From: JAUIAI01 sp963976885
GTDB lineage: Bacteria > Pseudomonadota > Gammaproteobacteria > Burkholderiales > Burkholderiaceae_E
Length of the DNA stretch: 7,466 nt
Assembly (NCBI GenBank): GCA_963976885.1
Contig: CAXBNM010000243.1
Location: 1 to 7,466 of the forward strand
Direction: 5' to 3'
The notes under the pieces were generated by a model. The model did no database searches. It worked only from the letters and a program-made list of their open reading frames with translations, and was not told the origin of the DNA. How positions within the stretch are numbered: position 1 is the first letter of the stretch; every line of letters begins with the position of its first letter. Positions 1-6,409 of the stretch are shown piece by piece. A program made the position numbers and the translations under genes.

Positions 1-185
1 TGGAACAGCGCCCAGGTAACCTGGTTGGGACGTTCGTCGTACTGGTCAGCAAACATGCCTGACCTTGATTCGGGAATTTCGCCTTCGCTCAGATAAGCAC
101 GGTATCTGAGTCGAAAGACTTCATCGCGAAGCGCGGCATCGTGAACAAGTTGGATGCGAAGGGTTTCGCGTGAAGAAATTGCCAT
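1..185 (-). CDS. N-acyl transferase-like protein (LuxI/FeeM-type fold), N-terminal 61 codons only
   Basis: This partial gene reads leftward and leaves the window at base 1; I translated it by hand. The start is ATG at 185-183, preceded by a good ribosome site (AAAGGAAG, about 8 bases upstream). The visible protein begins MAISSRETLRIQLV. It then has VFRLRYRAYL at about residues 23-32, an acidic stretch FADQYDERPN at about 45-54, and TWALF at 57-61. An R-x-R-Y/H helix followed by F-x-D-x-YD and then a tryptophan strand is the N-terminal pattern of acyl-homoserine-lactone synthases and of the related N-acyl amino acid synthases (FeeM group) within the GNAT-like fold. It may therefore transfer an acyl chain from acyl-ACP to an amino compound, but the acceptor and catalytic parts lie outside the window. 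It starts 29 bases after the stop of the GGDEF/EAL gene on the same strand, so the two are probably co-transcribed. A generic GNAT acetyltransferase is the main alternative. Confidence 0.6.
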   Translation of the reverse strand, partial: MAISSRETLRIQLVHDAALRDEVFRLRYRAYLSEGEIPESRSGMFADQYDERPNQVTWALF

Positions 186-214
186 CCGGGTGTCTTCCTT
201 TCAACGGGTAAAGA

Positions 215-3200
215 TCAAAGTGCATGAAAAGTTTCCTCTTCATCGGGTGCATTGTTTTTCTTTCCGCTGGATGGCTGCGGCATATTGCCGTCTTCTTGCT
301 GATCGTCCGACTGCAGCCGGATCGGTTGTTGTAACTGTTCCCTTATTTCGGCACTGCTGACAATTTTGTTGGTGCGAATCGATTCCAGAAGCTCTTCCAT
401 GCGTACCGGGCGGGCCAGTACATGGCCTTGACCGTAATCAACGCCGATGGACCTGAGCAATTCAAGCGTTTCGCTGTCCTCAACCCATTCTGCAATACAT
501 TCCATGCGCAATTCATGCGCAAGCAGACCAATGGTCTTGATGATCGTCCGAGCTGACCCTTTTTGGCGAAGAGAGTTCACAAATCGGCCATCAATCTTCA
601 GAAAACTGGCTTGTACATCGGTCAGCGACGCGAAGTTGGAATAACCGGAACCGAAATCGTCGAGCGCAATCCGGGCGCCGGTCGCGCGGACCGATTCGAT
701 GAATTTCATCATCATGAAGATATCCTGCATCGCAACCGATTCTGTGACTTCCAGCACAATCCGGTCGGCAACCGCATGATGTTTCTGGAGCAGGGCGATG
801 ACGAAAGTCTTGAAGAACTCATCATTGAGCGAGCTGCCCGACAGATTGACCGAGACAAAGCTCAATTCGGTGATTTCCTGATTGTGCTCGCTGAGCCATT
901 CCAGCGATCGACGCACGACCCAGCGATCAATACAGGCCATTTCGCCATTTTGCTCGGCTGCGGCAATCAGGGGGCCGGCGGGCAGCAACTCGCCATTGGG
1001 GCCGCGGTGGCGCAGCAAAATCTCACAACCCGTGCGTGCCCCTTCACTGAGCGCGACGATGGGTTGAGCGACCAGTTCGAATTCATCAAAGGTACGATCA
1101 TCGTGCAAGCGGGCAACCAGCGAGAGCTCACGTTTGCGTTGATAGACGAGGGCGCTCGAGTCGGCGCACATCACCACCTGGTTGCGTCCCTTGCGTTTGG
1201 CTTCCTGGCATGAACGGTCGGCGCCGGCGATGAGATCGGCTTGCGACAAGCCAGGAATCAGATGAAAGACGCCGACACTGGCGGTTACTGAGAAGCTCTT
1301 GTCATCAAAGCGGAACGGATCCTCGGTGATGGCTTCGAGGGCTTTCCAGGCCAGGCCTTCCTGGACTGATTGATCGGCCGGCTGCATGACAATGACAAAT
1401 TCATCGCCGCCCAGGCGCGAGAGCATCACATCGGGGCCGAGGACGGCGCGAAACCGCTTCACGACATCGACCAGCACTGCGTCGCCGGCATTGTGGCCGA
1501 ACATGTCGTTAAGCATCTTGAAGCGATCCAGATCGACATAGCAAAGGGCGACATGTTCGAGATCGTCGCTGTCCTCGAGAATCTGCGCCATGCGATTGGT
1601 CAGACCGAGTCGGTTCAGCGCGCCGGTGAGGGGGTCATGTTCGGCGGCCTTGGCCAGTCGGTCCTGCAGGTTGCGCTGCTCGGTGACATCGGTGGCACTG
1701 GCCTCATAGGAATCGGGCGCGCCGCGCGCCAGAACACGCAGCCAGCGCACGGTTTCGTGGCCGGTCAGCTTGAATTCGAAATCGCATTCCACATGTTCGG
1801 ATAGCTCGGTGCGGATGCGTTTGCGCAGGTCGGCCGGGAAAACGGCGTCGAGTTTCTCGGTGGTGGGCAGTATTGGCCGGCCCTGCGAATCATTGCCCGA
1901 CAAGGTGTCCAGGCCGAACATCCGAGCAAAGCCCTCGTTATAGCGCTCGATATGCCCGGCATGACCGATGGAGACCAAGCCGATCGGCACGGTACGGTAG
2001 ACGTCTTCGTATTTGCCCAGCACGCCGATGGCGGTTGTCTGCGAATCGAGACGGCGCTGACGTTCCTTGGAGATGGTCGTGCCCACCGCCATGCCGGTCA
2101 GCACCGCAGCAATCAGAGAAACCTGTTCGGCCTGGAACCACGAGATGTAGTCACCCACCAGCCCCATGGCGTGCAAGACCGCGGTCACGGAACCCAGCGC
2201 ATCGCAGAACACGCCCGCGAGAAACCAGAAGGTGGTGATATCACGGGCCCGGGTAACGGTGTGATAGACGGTCCAGATGACAGAGACGGATACCAGACCG
2301 CCAATCAACCAAATGGAACTCTGAAAAACCACGAAGGGCATCACCACCGACACGGCCAGCAAGGCCGCGCTGAGCCAGAACATCTTGTGCAGAAAGCCGT
2401 CCAGTATCGAGCCCTTGAGTTCGTCCCGAAACAGCGCACGAATCAGCATCAGGGTGGCGAACGGCAGCGCCATATAGGTGAACTGGCGCAACACTATCCC
2501 GGCGTGGCTGCCAGCCAGTTCGCCAAACGCGTAATAGTTGAAGCCCGATTCCATCATCACGAAACCGCAACGGGCCAGCAACCAGATGCCGAACACCAGA
2601 AAGTGTTCAACACGGCCTGAGTTGGCTGCGGCGAGCGCGTAAAGGGCCAAAAAGACAAGCGCACCGATCAGCAAGATGGTGCGCTGTTGAGCCTTGATCT
2701 GGGATTCATCGAAATCCGGCGTCAGCCAGAGATCGGCACGTGTTTTCGTGATGCCTATGGGTTCGAAGCGAAACACCGCTTCCAGTCCCTGCGGGGACAG
2801 GGCCGGTGGCAGATTGATGATGAAGCCGGGAAATGACCGGGTGGCATTGACCGCGTGGTATTGAGCGCCGGCGCTGCCCCGCATGACCGGCGCACCCTCG
2901 GCGTTGAAAATCACGAATTCGGCGCGGCCGATATTCTTTTCCGGCAAGTGCAGGGTGCGGCCGAGTTCTTGGTTGATGGTTGCCGGTGGCAAGCTCACCC
3001 GCAACCAGACCGTGGGCGTGTTCAGTCCGGTCCGGTGCTGAACCGTCGGTGGAATGGCCCGCAAGCGGTCCCGCATGGCGGCCAGGTCATTGAACGGGGC
3101 ATCGTTATCCAGCGCCTGAACGTGCAGGTGGTTCAGCGCACTTTTGTCGGTATTGGTATAGCTGAAAAACCAGATCGCAAAGCCGGCCACGAGCAAGAAC

Positions 3201-3301
3201 AACATCCAGCCCATCCATCGCATCGGTCTCGCATACGAGGGCTCACCCGACGGCACGCCGGCGTCCTGAGACGTGGAGAATGGGTTGAATTTAACGAGCA
3301 C
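215..3301 (-). CDS. 7TMR-DISM / PAS / GGDEF / EAL membrane c-di-GMP signalling protein
   Basis: This is a membrane protein of about 1028 residues expected to make and/or degrade cyclic di-GMP. Numbering here is from the GTG at 3313. A membrane helix lies at about 35-51. It is followed by a periplasmic beta-rich domain like 7TMR-DISM extracellular type 2 (about 60-205), seven membrane helices (about 211-414), a PAS domain (about 435-545, with PIGLVSIGHAGHI), GGDEF (about 555-720) and EAL (about 740-985). The tail is hydrophilic and Q/E-rich. GGDEF is intact (635-639), as are DPLTGALNR and the metal aspartate in YVDLDRF. The RxxD inhibitory site is absent (GPDV in its place). The EAL motif reads EIL (764-766), but its glutamate, VNLS, LEVTES, DDFGSGYS, LKID, AEWVE and GQGHVLARP are present, so phosphodiesterase activity is plausible. 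The open frame extends to GTG 3313, but AGGTGGGG at 3315-3308 sits six bases before GTG 3301, so I prefer 3301. The next gene follows after 29 bases. Confidence 0.93.
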   Translation of the reverse strand: MLVKFNPFSTSQDAGVPSGEPSYARPMRWMGWMLFLLVAGFAIWFFSYTNTDKSALNHLHVQALDNDAPFNDLAAMRDRLRAIPPTVQHRTGLNTPTVWLRVSLPPATINQELGRTLHLPEKNIGRAEFVIFNAEGAPVMRGSAGAQYHAVNATRSFPGFIINLPPALSPQGLEAVFRFEPIGITKTRADLWLTPDFDESQIKAQQRTILLIGALVFLALYALAAANSGRVEHFLVFGIWLLARCGFVMMESGFNYYAFGELAGSHAGIVLRQFTYMALPFATLMLIRALFRDELKGSILDGFLHKMFWLSAALLAVSVVMPFVVFQSSIWLIGGLVSVSVIWTVYHTVTRARDITTFWFLAGVFCDALGSVTAVLHAMGLVGDYISWFQAEQVSLIAAVLTGMAVGTTISKERQRRLDSQTTAIGVLGKYEDVYRTVPIGLVSIGHAGHIERYNEGFARMFGLDTLSGNDSQGRPILPTTEKLDAVFPADLRKRIRTELSEHVECDFEFKLTGHETVRWLRVLARGAPDSYEASATDVTEQRNLQDRLAKAAEHDPLTGALNRLGLTNRMAQILEDSDDLEHVALCYVDLDRFKMLNDMFGHNAGDAVLVDVVKRFRAVLGPDVMLSRLGGDEFVIVMQPADQSVQEGLAWKALEAITEDPFRFDDKSFSVTASVGVFHLIPGLSQADLIAGADRSCQEAKRKGRNQVVMCADSSALVYQRKRELSLVARLHDDRTFDEFELVAQPIVALSEGARTGCEILLRHRGPNGELLPAGPLIAAAEQNGEMACIDRWVVRRSLEWLSEHNQEITELSFVSVNLSGSSLNDEFFKTFVIALLQKHHAVADRIVLEVTESVAMQDIFMMMKFIESVRATGARIALDDFGSGYSNFASLTDVQASFLKIDGRFVNSLRQKGSARTIIKTIGLLAHELRMECIAEWVEDSETLELLRSIGVDYGQGHVLARPVRMEELLESIRTNKIVSSAEIREQLQQPIRLQSDDQQEDGNMPQPSSGKKNNAPDEEETFHAL

Positions 3302-3442
3302 TCGGTGCCCCACCTGCTGGATGTAATAACTCGTTGCACTTTAGGTGATGGGTAGGTCTTGCTCATAGATTGGTCCGACATCCGCGCCACTGGGCGGGTT
3401 GAGCGGTCCCTGTCTGTGCAGCCAGCGACCGGATTGACACAT

Positions 3443-3473
3443 CATTCAATGAAAATGCGGCATTCATCCAATG
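3443..3473. promoter_or_regulatory. Cluster of CATT/AATG palindromes, possible operator
   Basis: Within 31 bases there are three overlapping inverted repeats built from the same half-site: CATTCAATG (3443-3451), AATGCGGCATT (3454-3464, perfect 5+1+5) and CATT-N5-AATG (3461-3473). They lie in the divergent intergenic region, just upstream of a TATAAT hexamer, where a transcription factor could control the acyltransferase gene, the GGDEF/EAL gene, or both. The symmetry is seen directly; the binding role is inference. Short AT-rich palindromes of this size can also arise by chance. Confidence 0.3.
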
Positions 3474-3491
3474 TGGACCCGATGTAATCCA

Positions 3492-3497
3492 TATAAT
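3492..3497 (+). promoter_or_regulatory. Perfect -10 hexamer (TATAAT) ahead of the acyltransferase gene
   Basis: TATAAT matches the sigma-70 -10 consensus exactly in an otherwise GC-rich window and points toward the LPLAT/glycosyltransferase pair. No good -35 lies 16-18 bases upstream (the sequence there is near CAATGT) and there is no TG extension. A TTGACA at 3434-3439 is 52 bases upstream, too far to pair with it. If this is a real -10, transcription would begin around 3504, which rules out the furthest upstream ATG (3471) as the start of the gene. Confidence 0.35.
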
Positions 3498-3548
3498 TGC
3501 AGTCATATGGCGATTGCGAATACCTTGATGTCCGGCCGGAACCGGTCC

Positions 3549-4304
3549 ATGAAGGCGGTCACGAAGATGGCCGCCTATTGGTTCTGCCTGATCGCAACAG
3601 GCCTGAGCATGTTGCTCATCACGCCGCCGCTGGCCTTGGCCGCGTTTGTGTGGCCCGAGCCGCTGCGTGGACGGCGCGTCAGAGCGATCATCCATTGGTA
3701 CTTCCGGGCCTGTATGGCCTTGTATCGGTTTACCGGCGTTGTACGGGGCGATCTGTCCGTCCTTGACGCCATTGCCAACAAAGGGCCGATGCTGATCGTC
3801 GCCAATCATCCCTCGCTGATGGACGCCTTGTTGGTGATTTCCAGATTGCCGGATGCTGTTTGCATTATGAAATCATCGTTGTCCAGGAGTCCTTTTCTTG
3901 GCGTGGGCGCCAGACTGGCTGGCTATATTCCCAATGATTCGGCGCACGGACTGGTGCGCCTGGCAATTCAGCGCCTGCGTGAAGGCAGTCAACTCGTGGT
4001 GTTTCCCGAGGGTACACGCAGCCGCGCGCGGCCCATGACCGATACGAAAGGTGCTTTTGCCACGATCGCCCGGCGTGCCGGTGTTCCGATGCAGCTGGTG
4101 GTCATCGATGTGAATCATGATTTCCTGAGCAAGGGGTGGCCGTTGTGGCGCCTGCCCGCCTTACCCGTGAACTTCGATCTGCGCCTGAGTCGGGTGCTTG
4201 AGCCGACGATGAGTCGTGACGAGCTTGTCGAGGCGGTTGAGCAGGTTTTTGCTCATGAGCTCGCCCGCCAGCCCGGGCGCTCAGTACTTTCGCACGCGGA
4301 CTGA
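3549..4304 (+). CDS. PlsC-like lysophospholipid acyltransferase family protein (aryl polyene cluster type)
   Basis: This is a membrane-associated acyltransferase of 251 residues from the chosen start. A hydrophobic helix at about 8-34 follows a short basic N-terminus. The catalytic HX4D motif is NHPSLMD (H87, D92), GYIPND lies at about 125-130, and FPEGTRSR (152-159) is the glycerol-phosphate/acyl-acceptor block. The PlsC/LPLAT family transfers acyl groups from ACP or CoA to a lysolipid or similar hydroxyl. In aryl polyene clusters an LPLAT is a standard tailoring gene, thought to help attach the polyene to its lipid anchor, and that is the likely role here. Other in-frame starts are ATG 3471, 3507 and 3528. 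I chose 3549 because a weak GGAA lies seven bases upstream, the TATAAT at 3492 excludes 3471, and the family usually begins just before the first helix. It is closely followed by the glycosyltransferase gene. PlsC itself (phosphatidate synthesis) is the alternative role. Confidence 0.87.
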   Translation: MKAVTKMAAYWFCLIATGLSMLLITPPLALAAFVWPEPLRGRRVRAIIHWYFRACMALYRFTGVVRGDLSVLDAIANKGPMLIVANHPSLMDALLVISRLPDAVCIMKSSLSRSPFLGVGARLAGYIPNDSAHGLVRLAIQRLREGSQLVVFPEGTRSRARPMTDTKGAFATIARRAGVPMQLVVIDVNHDFLSKGWPLWRLPALPVNFDLRLSRVLEPTMSRDELVEAVEQVFAHELARQPGRSVLSHAD

Positions 4305-4306
4305 AT

Positions 4307-5125
4307 TTGACCCACGCAACCCCCGAAACACCGGCCGCAAGCACTGCCCCGGAAGCGCAGCCTTCGCTTTCGACAAGCCATCTGGTTGTGGTGCCTTCGT
4401 ACAACTCCGGCGCATTGCTGTTGCCCACGGTGCGGGCGGCCGCCGCGTGCTGGGCGCCGGTCTGGGTTGTCATTGACGGCAGTACCGACGGCTCGGCCGA
4501 AGTCTTGCAGGCGGCCTTGCCGACCATGCCCGGTGTTCAGGTACTGGTAAGACCACGTAATGAGGGGAAGGGCGCGGCTGTGCTGTTTGCGCTGGAGCAG
4601 GCCGCGGCAGCGGGGTTCACCCACGCGCTGACCATGGATGCGGACGGTCAGCATCCGGCCGGTCACATCGATGCCTTCATGCGCAAATCCATGCAGCATC
4701 CCGACACGATGATTCTCGGCAAGCCGGTGTTTGATGCCGACGCACCGTTGCTGCGGGTGCGCGGACGGCGCATTTCCAACTGGTGGGCCAATCTGGAAAC
4801 CGTGGGCGACGGTATTGGCGATTCGTTGTTCGGTTTTCGGGTTTATCCGATCGCGCCGCTGATCCGCATCATGCAGGCCCGCCCCTGGATGCGGCGTTTC
4901 GATTTTGATGTCGAGGCGGTGGTGCGGCTGAGCTGGGCCGGTATACGCCCGATCAATGTGTCTGCACCGGTGCGCTATCCGCGCCCGGAGGAAGGCGGTA
5001 TTTCGCATTTCCAGTACGGGCGCGATAACGTCTTGCTGACCTGGATGCATACGCGCTTGTTTTTCGAGTTCTTGCTGCGCCTGCCGGTATTGTTGTGGCG
5101 GCGGTTGCGCCGCCCCGCTCCCTGA
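4307..5125 (+). CDS. Family 2 glycosyltransferase (DPM1-like, aryl polyene cluster type)
   Basis: The 272-residue protein has a GT-A fold N-terminus: VVVPSYNSG (28-35), VVIDGSTDGS (54-63), RNEGKGAA (84-91) and the metal/nucleotide-sugar DxD region TMDADGQHP (109-117). GDSLFGFRVYP (171-181) and RFDFDVEAVVRL (197-208) follow. The DFDVE-type block is common in polyprenol-phosphate and APE-type GT2 enzymes. A hydrophobic/basic end (about 250-269) may sit on the inner membrane. GT2 enzymes move a sugar from a nucleotide donor to an acceptor; the acceptor cannot be told here, though in APE clusters it is thought to be part of the polyene anchor. The first 22 residues are A/P/T-rich and nonconserved-looking. 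The start is TTG 4307. An in-frame TGA lies at 4256-4258, no ATG or GTG lies between it and 4307, and the fold needs residues from about 26 on. The start is two bases after the acyltransferase stop, so translation is probably coupled. Confidence 0.9.
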   Translation: MTHATPETPAASTAPEAQPSLSTSHLVVVPSYNSGALLLPTVRAAAACWAPVWVVIDGSTDGSAEVLQAALPTMPGVQVLVRPRNEGKGAAVLFALEQAAAAGFTHALTMDADGQHPAGHIDAFMRKSMQHPDTMILGKPVFDADAPLLRVRGRRISNWWANLETVGDGIGDSLFGFRVYPIAPLIRIMQARPWMRRFDFDVEAVVRLSWAGIRPINVSAPVRYPRPEEGGISHFQYGRDNVLLTWMHTRLFFEFLLRLPVLLWRRLRRPAP

Positions 5126-5144
5126 GCGACCAGCGCGCCGCTCA
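5123..5144. terminator. Short inverted repeat spanning two convergent stop codons
   Basis: TGAGCG (5123-5128) and CGCTCA (5139-5144) form a six-base stem with a ten-base GC-rich loop. The arms contain the TGA of the glycosyltransferase (5123-5125) and, on the other strand, the TGA of the ketoreductase (5142-5144). It is the only hairpin in the 16-base gap between convergent operons, so it could slow transcription in both directions. It lacks a T tract, and part of the symmetry follows from both genes ending in TGA. Confidence 0.25.
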
Positions 5145-5870
5145 ACTGCTGGCGAGCGCACCGTTGATGCCGATTACCTGGGCCGAAATATAGGCGGCTT
5201 CTTCGGAGGCCAGAAACGCGACCAGCGCCGCCACCTCTTCCGGTCGGCCGGCCCGTTTCATGGGCACCATCTGCTTGATGAGTTCGGGCTTGAAAGCATC
5301 CTCGGCCATCGCCGATTCAATGATGCCTGGTGTCACCACATTGACAGTAATGCCGCGACTGGCCACTTCCAGTGCCAACGAGCGGCTGGCGCCGTGCAAG
5401 CCGGCCTTGGCCGCCGCGTAGTTGGTTTGACCGCGGTTGCCGGTGACCGCGCTCACCGATGAGACGCTGATGATGCGCCCCCAGCGGGTGCGAATCATCG
5501 GCATCAACAGCGGCTGGGTCACATTGAAAAAGCCGTGCAGCGAGACGTCGATGACGCGCCGCCATTGCGCCTGACTCATGCCCGGCATGACAGCGTCATC
5601 ATGGATGCCGGCGTTGTTGACGATGATCTGGATCGGCTGCTCGGCCAGTAAAGCTTCCAGAGCTTGTTGGCAGGCCTCGGCGTCGGTGATGTCAAATTGC
5701 ACCGCTTGCGCCGTGCCGCCAGCCTGTTCAATCGCGTCGACAAGTTGTTCGGCAGCGGTCAGATTCTGATTGGCATGAGCGATGACGTGGTAGCCGTCTG
5801 CGGCCAGGCGATTCGCGATGGCGGTGCCAAGGGCGCCGCTGGCGCCGGTAACCAAGGCATGTTTTTTCAT
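5142..5870 (-). CDS. fabG: 3-oxoacyl-ACP reductase, FabG-type SDR (ketoreductase of the aryl polyene pathway)
   Basis: This 242-residue short-chain dehydrogenase has the usual FabG length. The NADPH loop is VTGASGALG (7-15), with Ala where FabG normally has the middle Gly of TGxxxGxG. NNAG is at 85-88, the catalytic Ser138 in ISVSSVSA, and Tyr151/Lys155 in YAAAKAG; the numbering matches the classical FabG triad. The protein ends IGINGALASS. It reduces 3-ketoacyl-ACP to 3-hydroxyacyl-ACP with NADPH in the cytoplasm. As last gene of a ketosynthase/CLF/dehydratase/ketoreductase run it is expected to serve polyene elongation (the ApeQ role) rather than housekeeping fatty acid synthesis. The chosen ATG (5870) is 19 bases after the dehydratase stop. 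The open frame extends 18 codons upstream, but those overlap the dehydratase gene and encode no conserved sequence. The ribosome site is weak, which suggests coupling to the upstream gene. Confidence 0.93.
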   Translation of the reverse strand: MKKHALVTGASGALGTAIANRLAADGYHVIAHANQNLTAAEQLVDAIEQAGGTAQAVQFDITDAEACQQALEALLAEQPIQIIVNNAGIHDDAVMPGMSQAQWRRVIDVSLHGFFNVTQPLLMPMIRTRWGRIISVSSVSAVTGNRGQTNYAAAKAGLHGASRSLALEVASRGITVNVVTPGIIESAMAEDAFKPELIKQMVPMKRAGRPEEVAALVAFLASEEAAYISAQVIGINGALASS

Positions 5871-5889
5871 CAGGAGTACCCGGGGTTGA

Positions 5890-6409
5890 TCAGTGGGGAG
5901 GGGCGACGAACATGACCGTCGCACGGCCTTCGGCCAGTAAACGGTCCTGGGCCTGTACCGTGAAATCGTACAGCGCCGTGCGTGCGTCGCCGGAGACGAG
6001 GTTCACCTTGATGGTCAGCGGTGCTGGTTCGGTATGCAAGTCGTCTGCGTACAGGCTCAGACGGCGCACGCCGGCCAGCACACCGTGCCCGCTGCCCGCC
6101 GTGGTGCCGGTAGCCGCATTGCCGTGGGCGGCGTCAGCGGGGCCAGCGCCAGCAGCCGCGTCAGCAGCATCCGTAGCGTCCGCGGCCAGCATCGCGCCAT
6201 GCAGCGCCATGGCCTGCGCTGCATATTCAATCAGATTGGCGCTGCCAAGCCGGCCGTCCACGGCCAGTGGATGCGGGCTGCGGGTATGGCTGGAGGGGGT
6301 GCAACACGTCGGTCGGGCTCCAGGCACACAAGGTGTCGAGCAACACCATCTCGCCGACATGCGGCAACCAAGCACCAAAAACGGCTTTATCCAGCGGCAA
6401 GGCAATCAT
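5890..6409 (-). pseudogene. Hotdog-fold 3-hydroxyacyl-ACP dehydratase (ApeP/FabZ-like), split by a one-base frameshift
   Basis: The start ATG (6409-6407) overlaps the chain-length-factor stop as TGATG. The first frame reads MIALPLDKAV, then WLPHVGEMVLLD with the FabZ-type catalytic His17, and stays conserved to about DVLHP (residue 38). Uncorrected, it runs out of homology and stops at 6227 after 60 codons. The rest of the family is in the next frame: SSHTRSPHPL, DGRLGSANLIEYAAQAMALHG (with the expected catalytic Glu), VRRLSLYADDL and LAEGRATVMF, ending at 5890. Removing one base from the G5 run at 6295-6299 joins both into 172 codons. The dehydratase would convert 3-hydroxyacyl-ACP to the trans-2-enoyl form that makes the conjugated chain. 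In known APE systems two such hotdog proteins (ApeI and ApeP) pair. An Ala/Gly-rich insert lies between the two conserved halves. The uncorrected open frame 5890-6405, with a TTG start, is not a believable protein N-terminus. A sequencing error is as likely as true inactivation. Confidence 0.82.
6085..6183 (-). repeat. Low-complexity Ala/Gly/Asp-rich coding insert in the dehydratase
   Basis: About 33 codons between AMLA and GVLAGVRR of the dehydratase encode mostly Ala, Gly, Asp and Thr (for example ADATDAADAAAGAG). On the DNA this is a run of GCN-rich near-repeats. Related hotdog dehydratases have only a short loop here as I recall the family. The composition suggests expansion by slippage within a surface loop. 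Confidence 0.55.

Larger units (their letters stand above)
3302..3548. other. Divergent intergenic region between the GGDEF/EAL gene and the acyltransferase gene
   Basis: About 250 bases with no convincing gene separate the two divergent transcription units. The region holds the ribosome site of the GGDEF/EAL gene (AGGTGGGG read on the minus strand at 3315-3308), the CATT/AATG palindrome cluster, a lone TTGACA at 3434-3439 and the TATAAT at 3492-3497. I could not pick a minus-strand promoter with confidence. Bases 3471-3548 are open in the acyltransferase frame, but the encoded N-terminal extension (beginning MWTRCNPYNC) does not look like part of the protein. Confidence 0.6.

Noticed and set aside
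563..1213. Plus-strand open frame of 216 codons inside the GGDEF/EAL gene
   Set aside because: It is antisense to the strongly conserved EAL domain, has no family-like sequence, and is typical of GC-rich shadow frames.
1952..2620. Plus-strand open frame of 222 codons opposite the 7TM/PAS region
   Set aside because: The translation is rich in His, Gln, Arg and Gly with no recognisable fold; it is a shadow of the membrane helices on the other strand.
3434..3439. Perfect TTGACA (-35 consensus) in the intergenic region
   Set aside because: No acceptable -10 lies 16-18 bases downstream, and the TATAAT at 3492 is 52 bases away, so it does not make a promoter on its own.
3363..3809. Minus-strand open frame of 148 codons covering the divergent intergenic region
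   Set aside because: Most of it is antisense to the acyltransferase gene, and the intergenic part shows no ribosome site or domain-like sequence.
4253..5161. Minus-strand open frame of 302 codons opposite the glycosyltransferase
   Set aside because: It is fully antisense to a gene with clear GT2 motifs, and its translation has low-complexity Arg/His/Gln composition.
5871..5924. Eighteen-codon N-terminal extension of the ketoreductase
   Set aside because: It overlaps the end of the dehydratase gene, and SDR proteins of this type begin just before the VTGASG loop; ATG 5870 fits.
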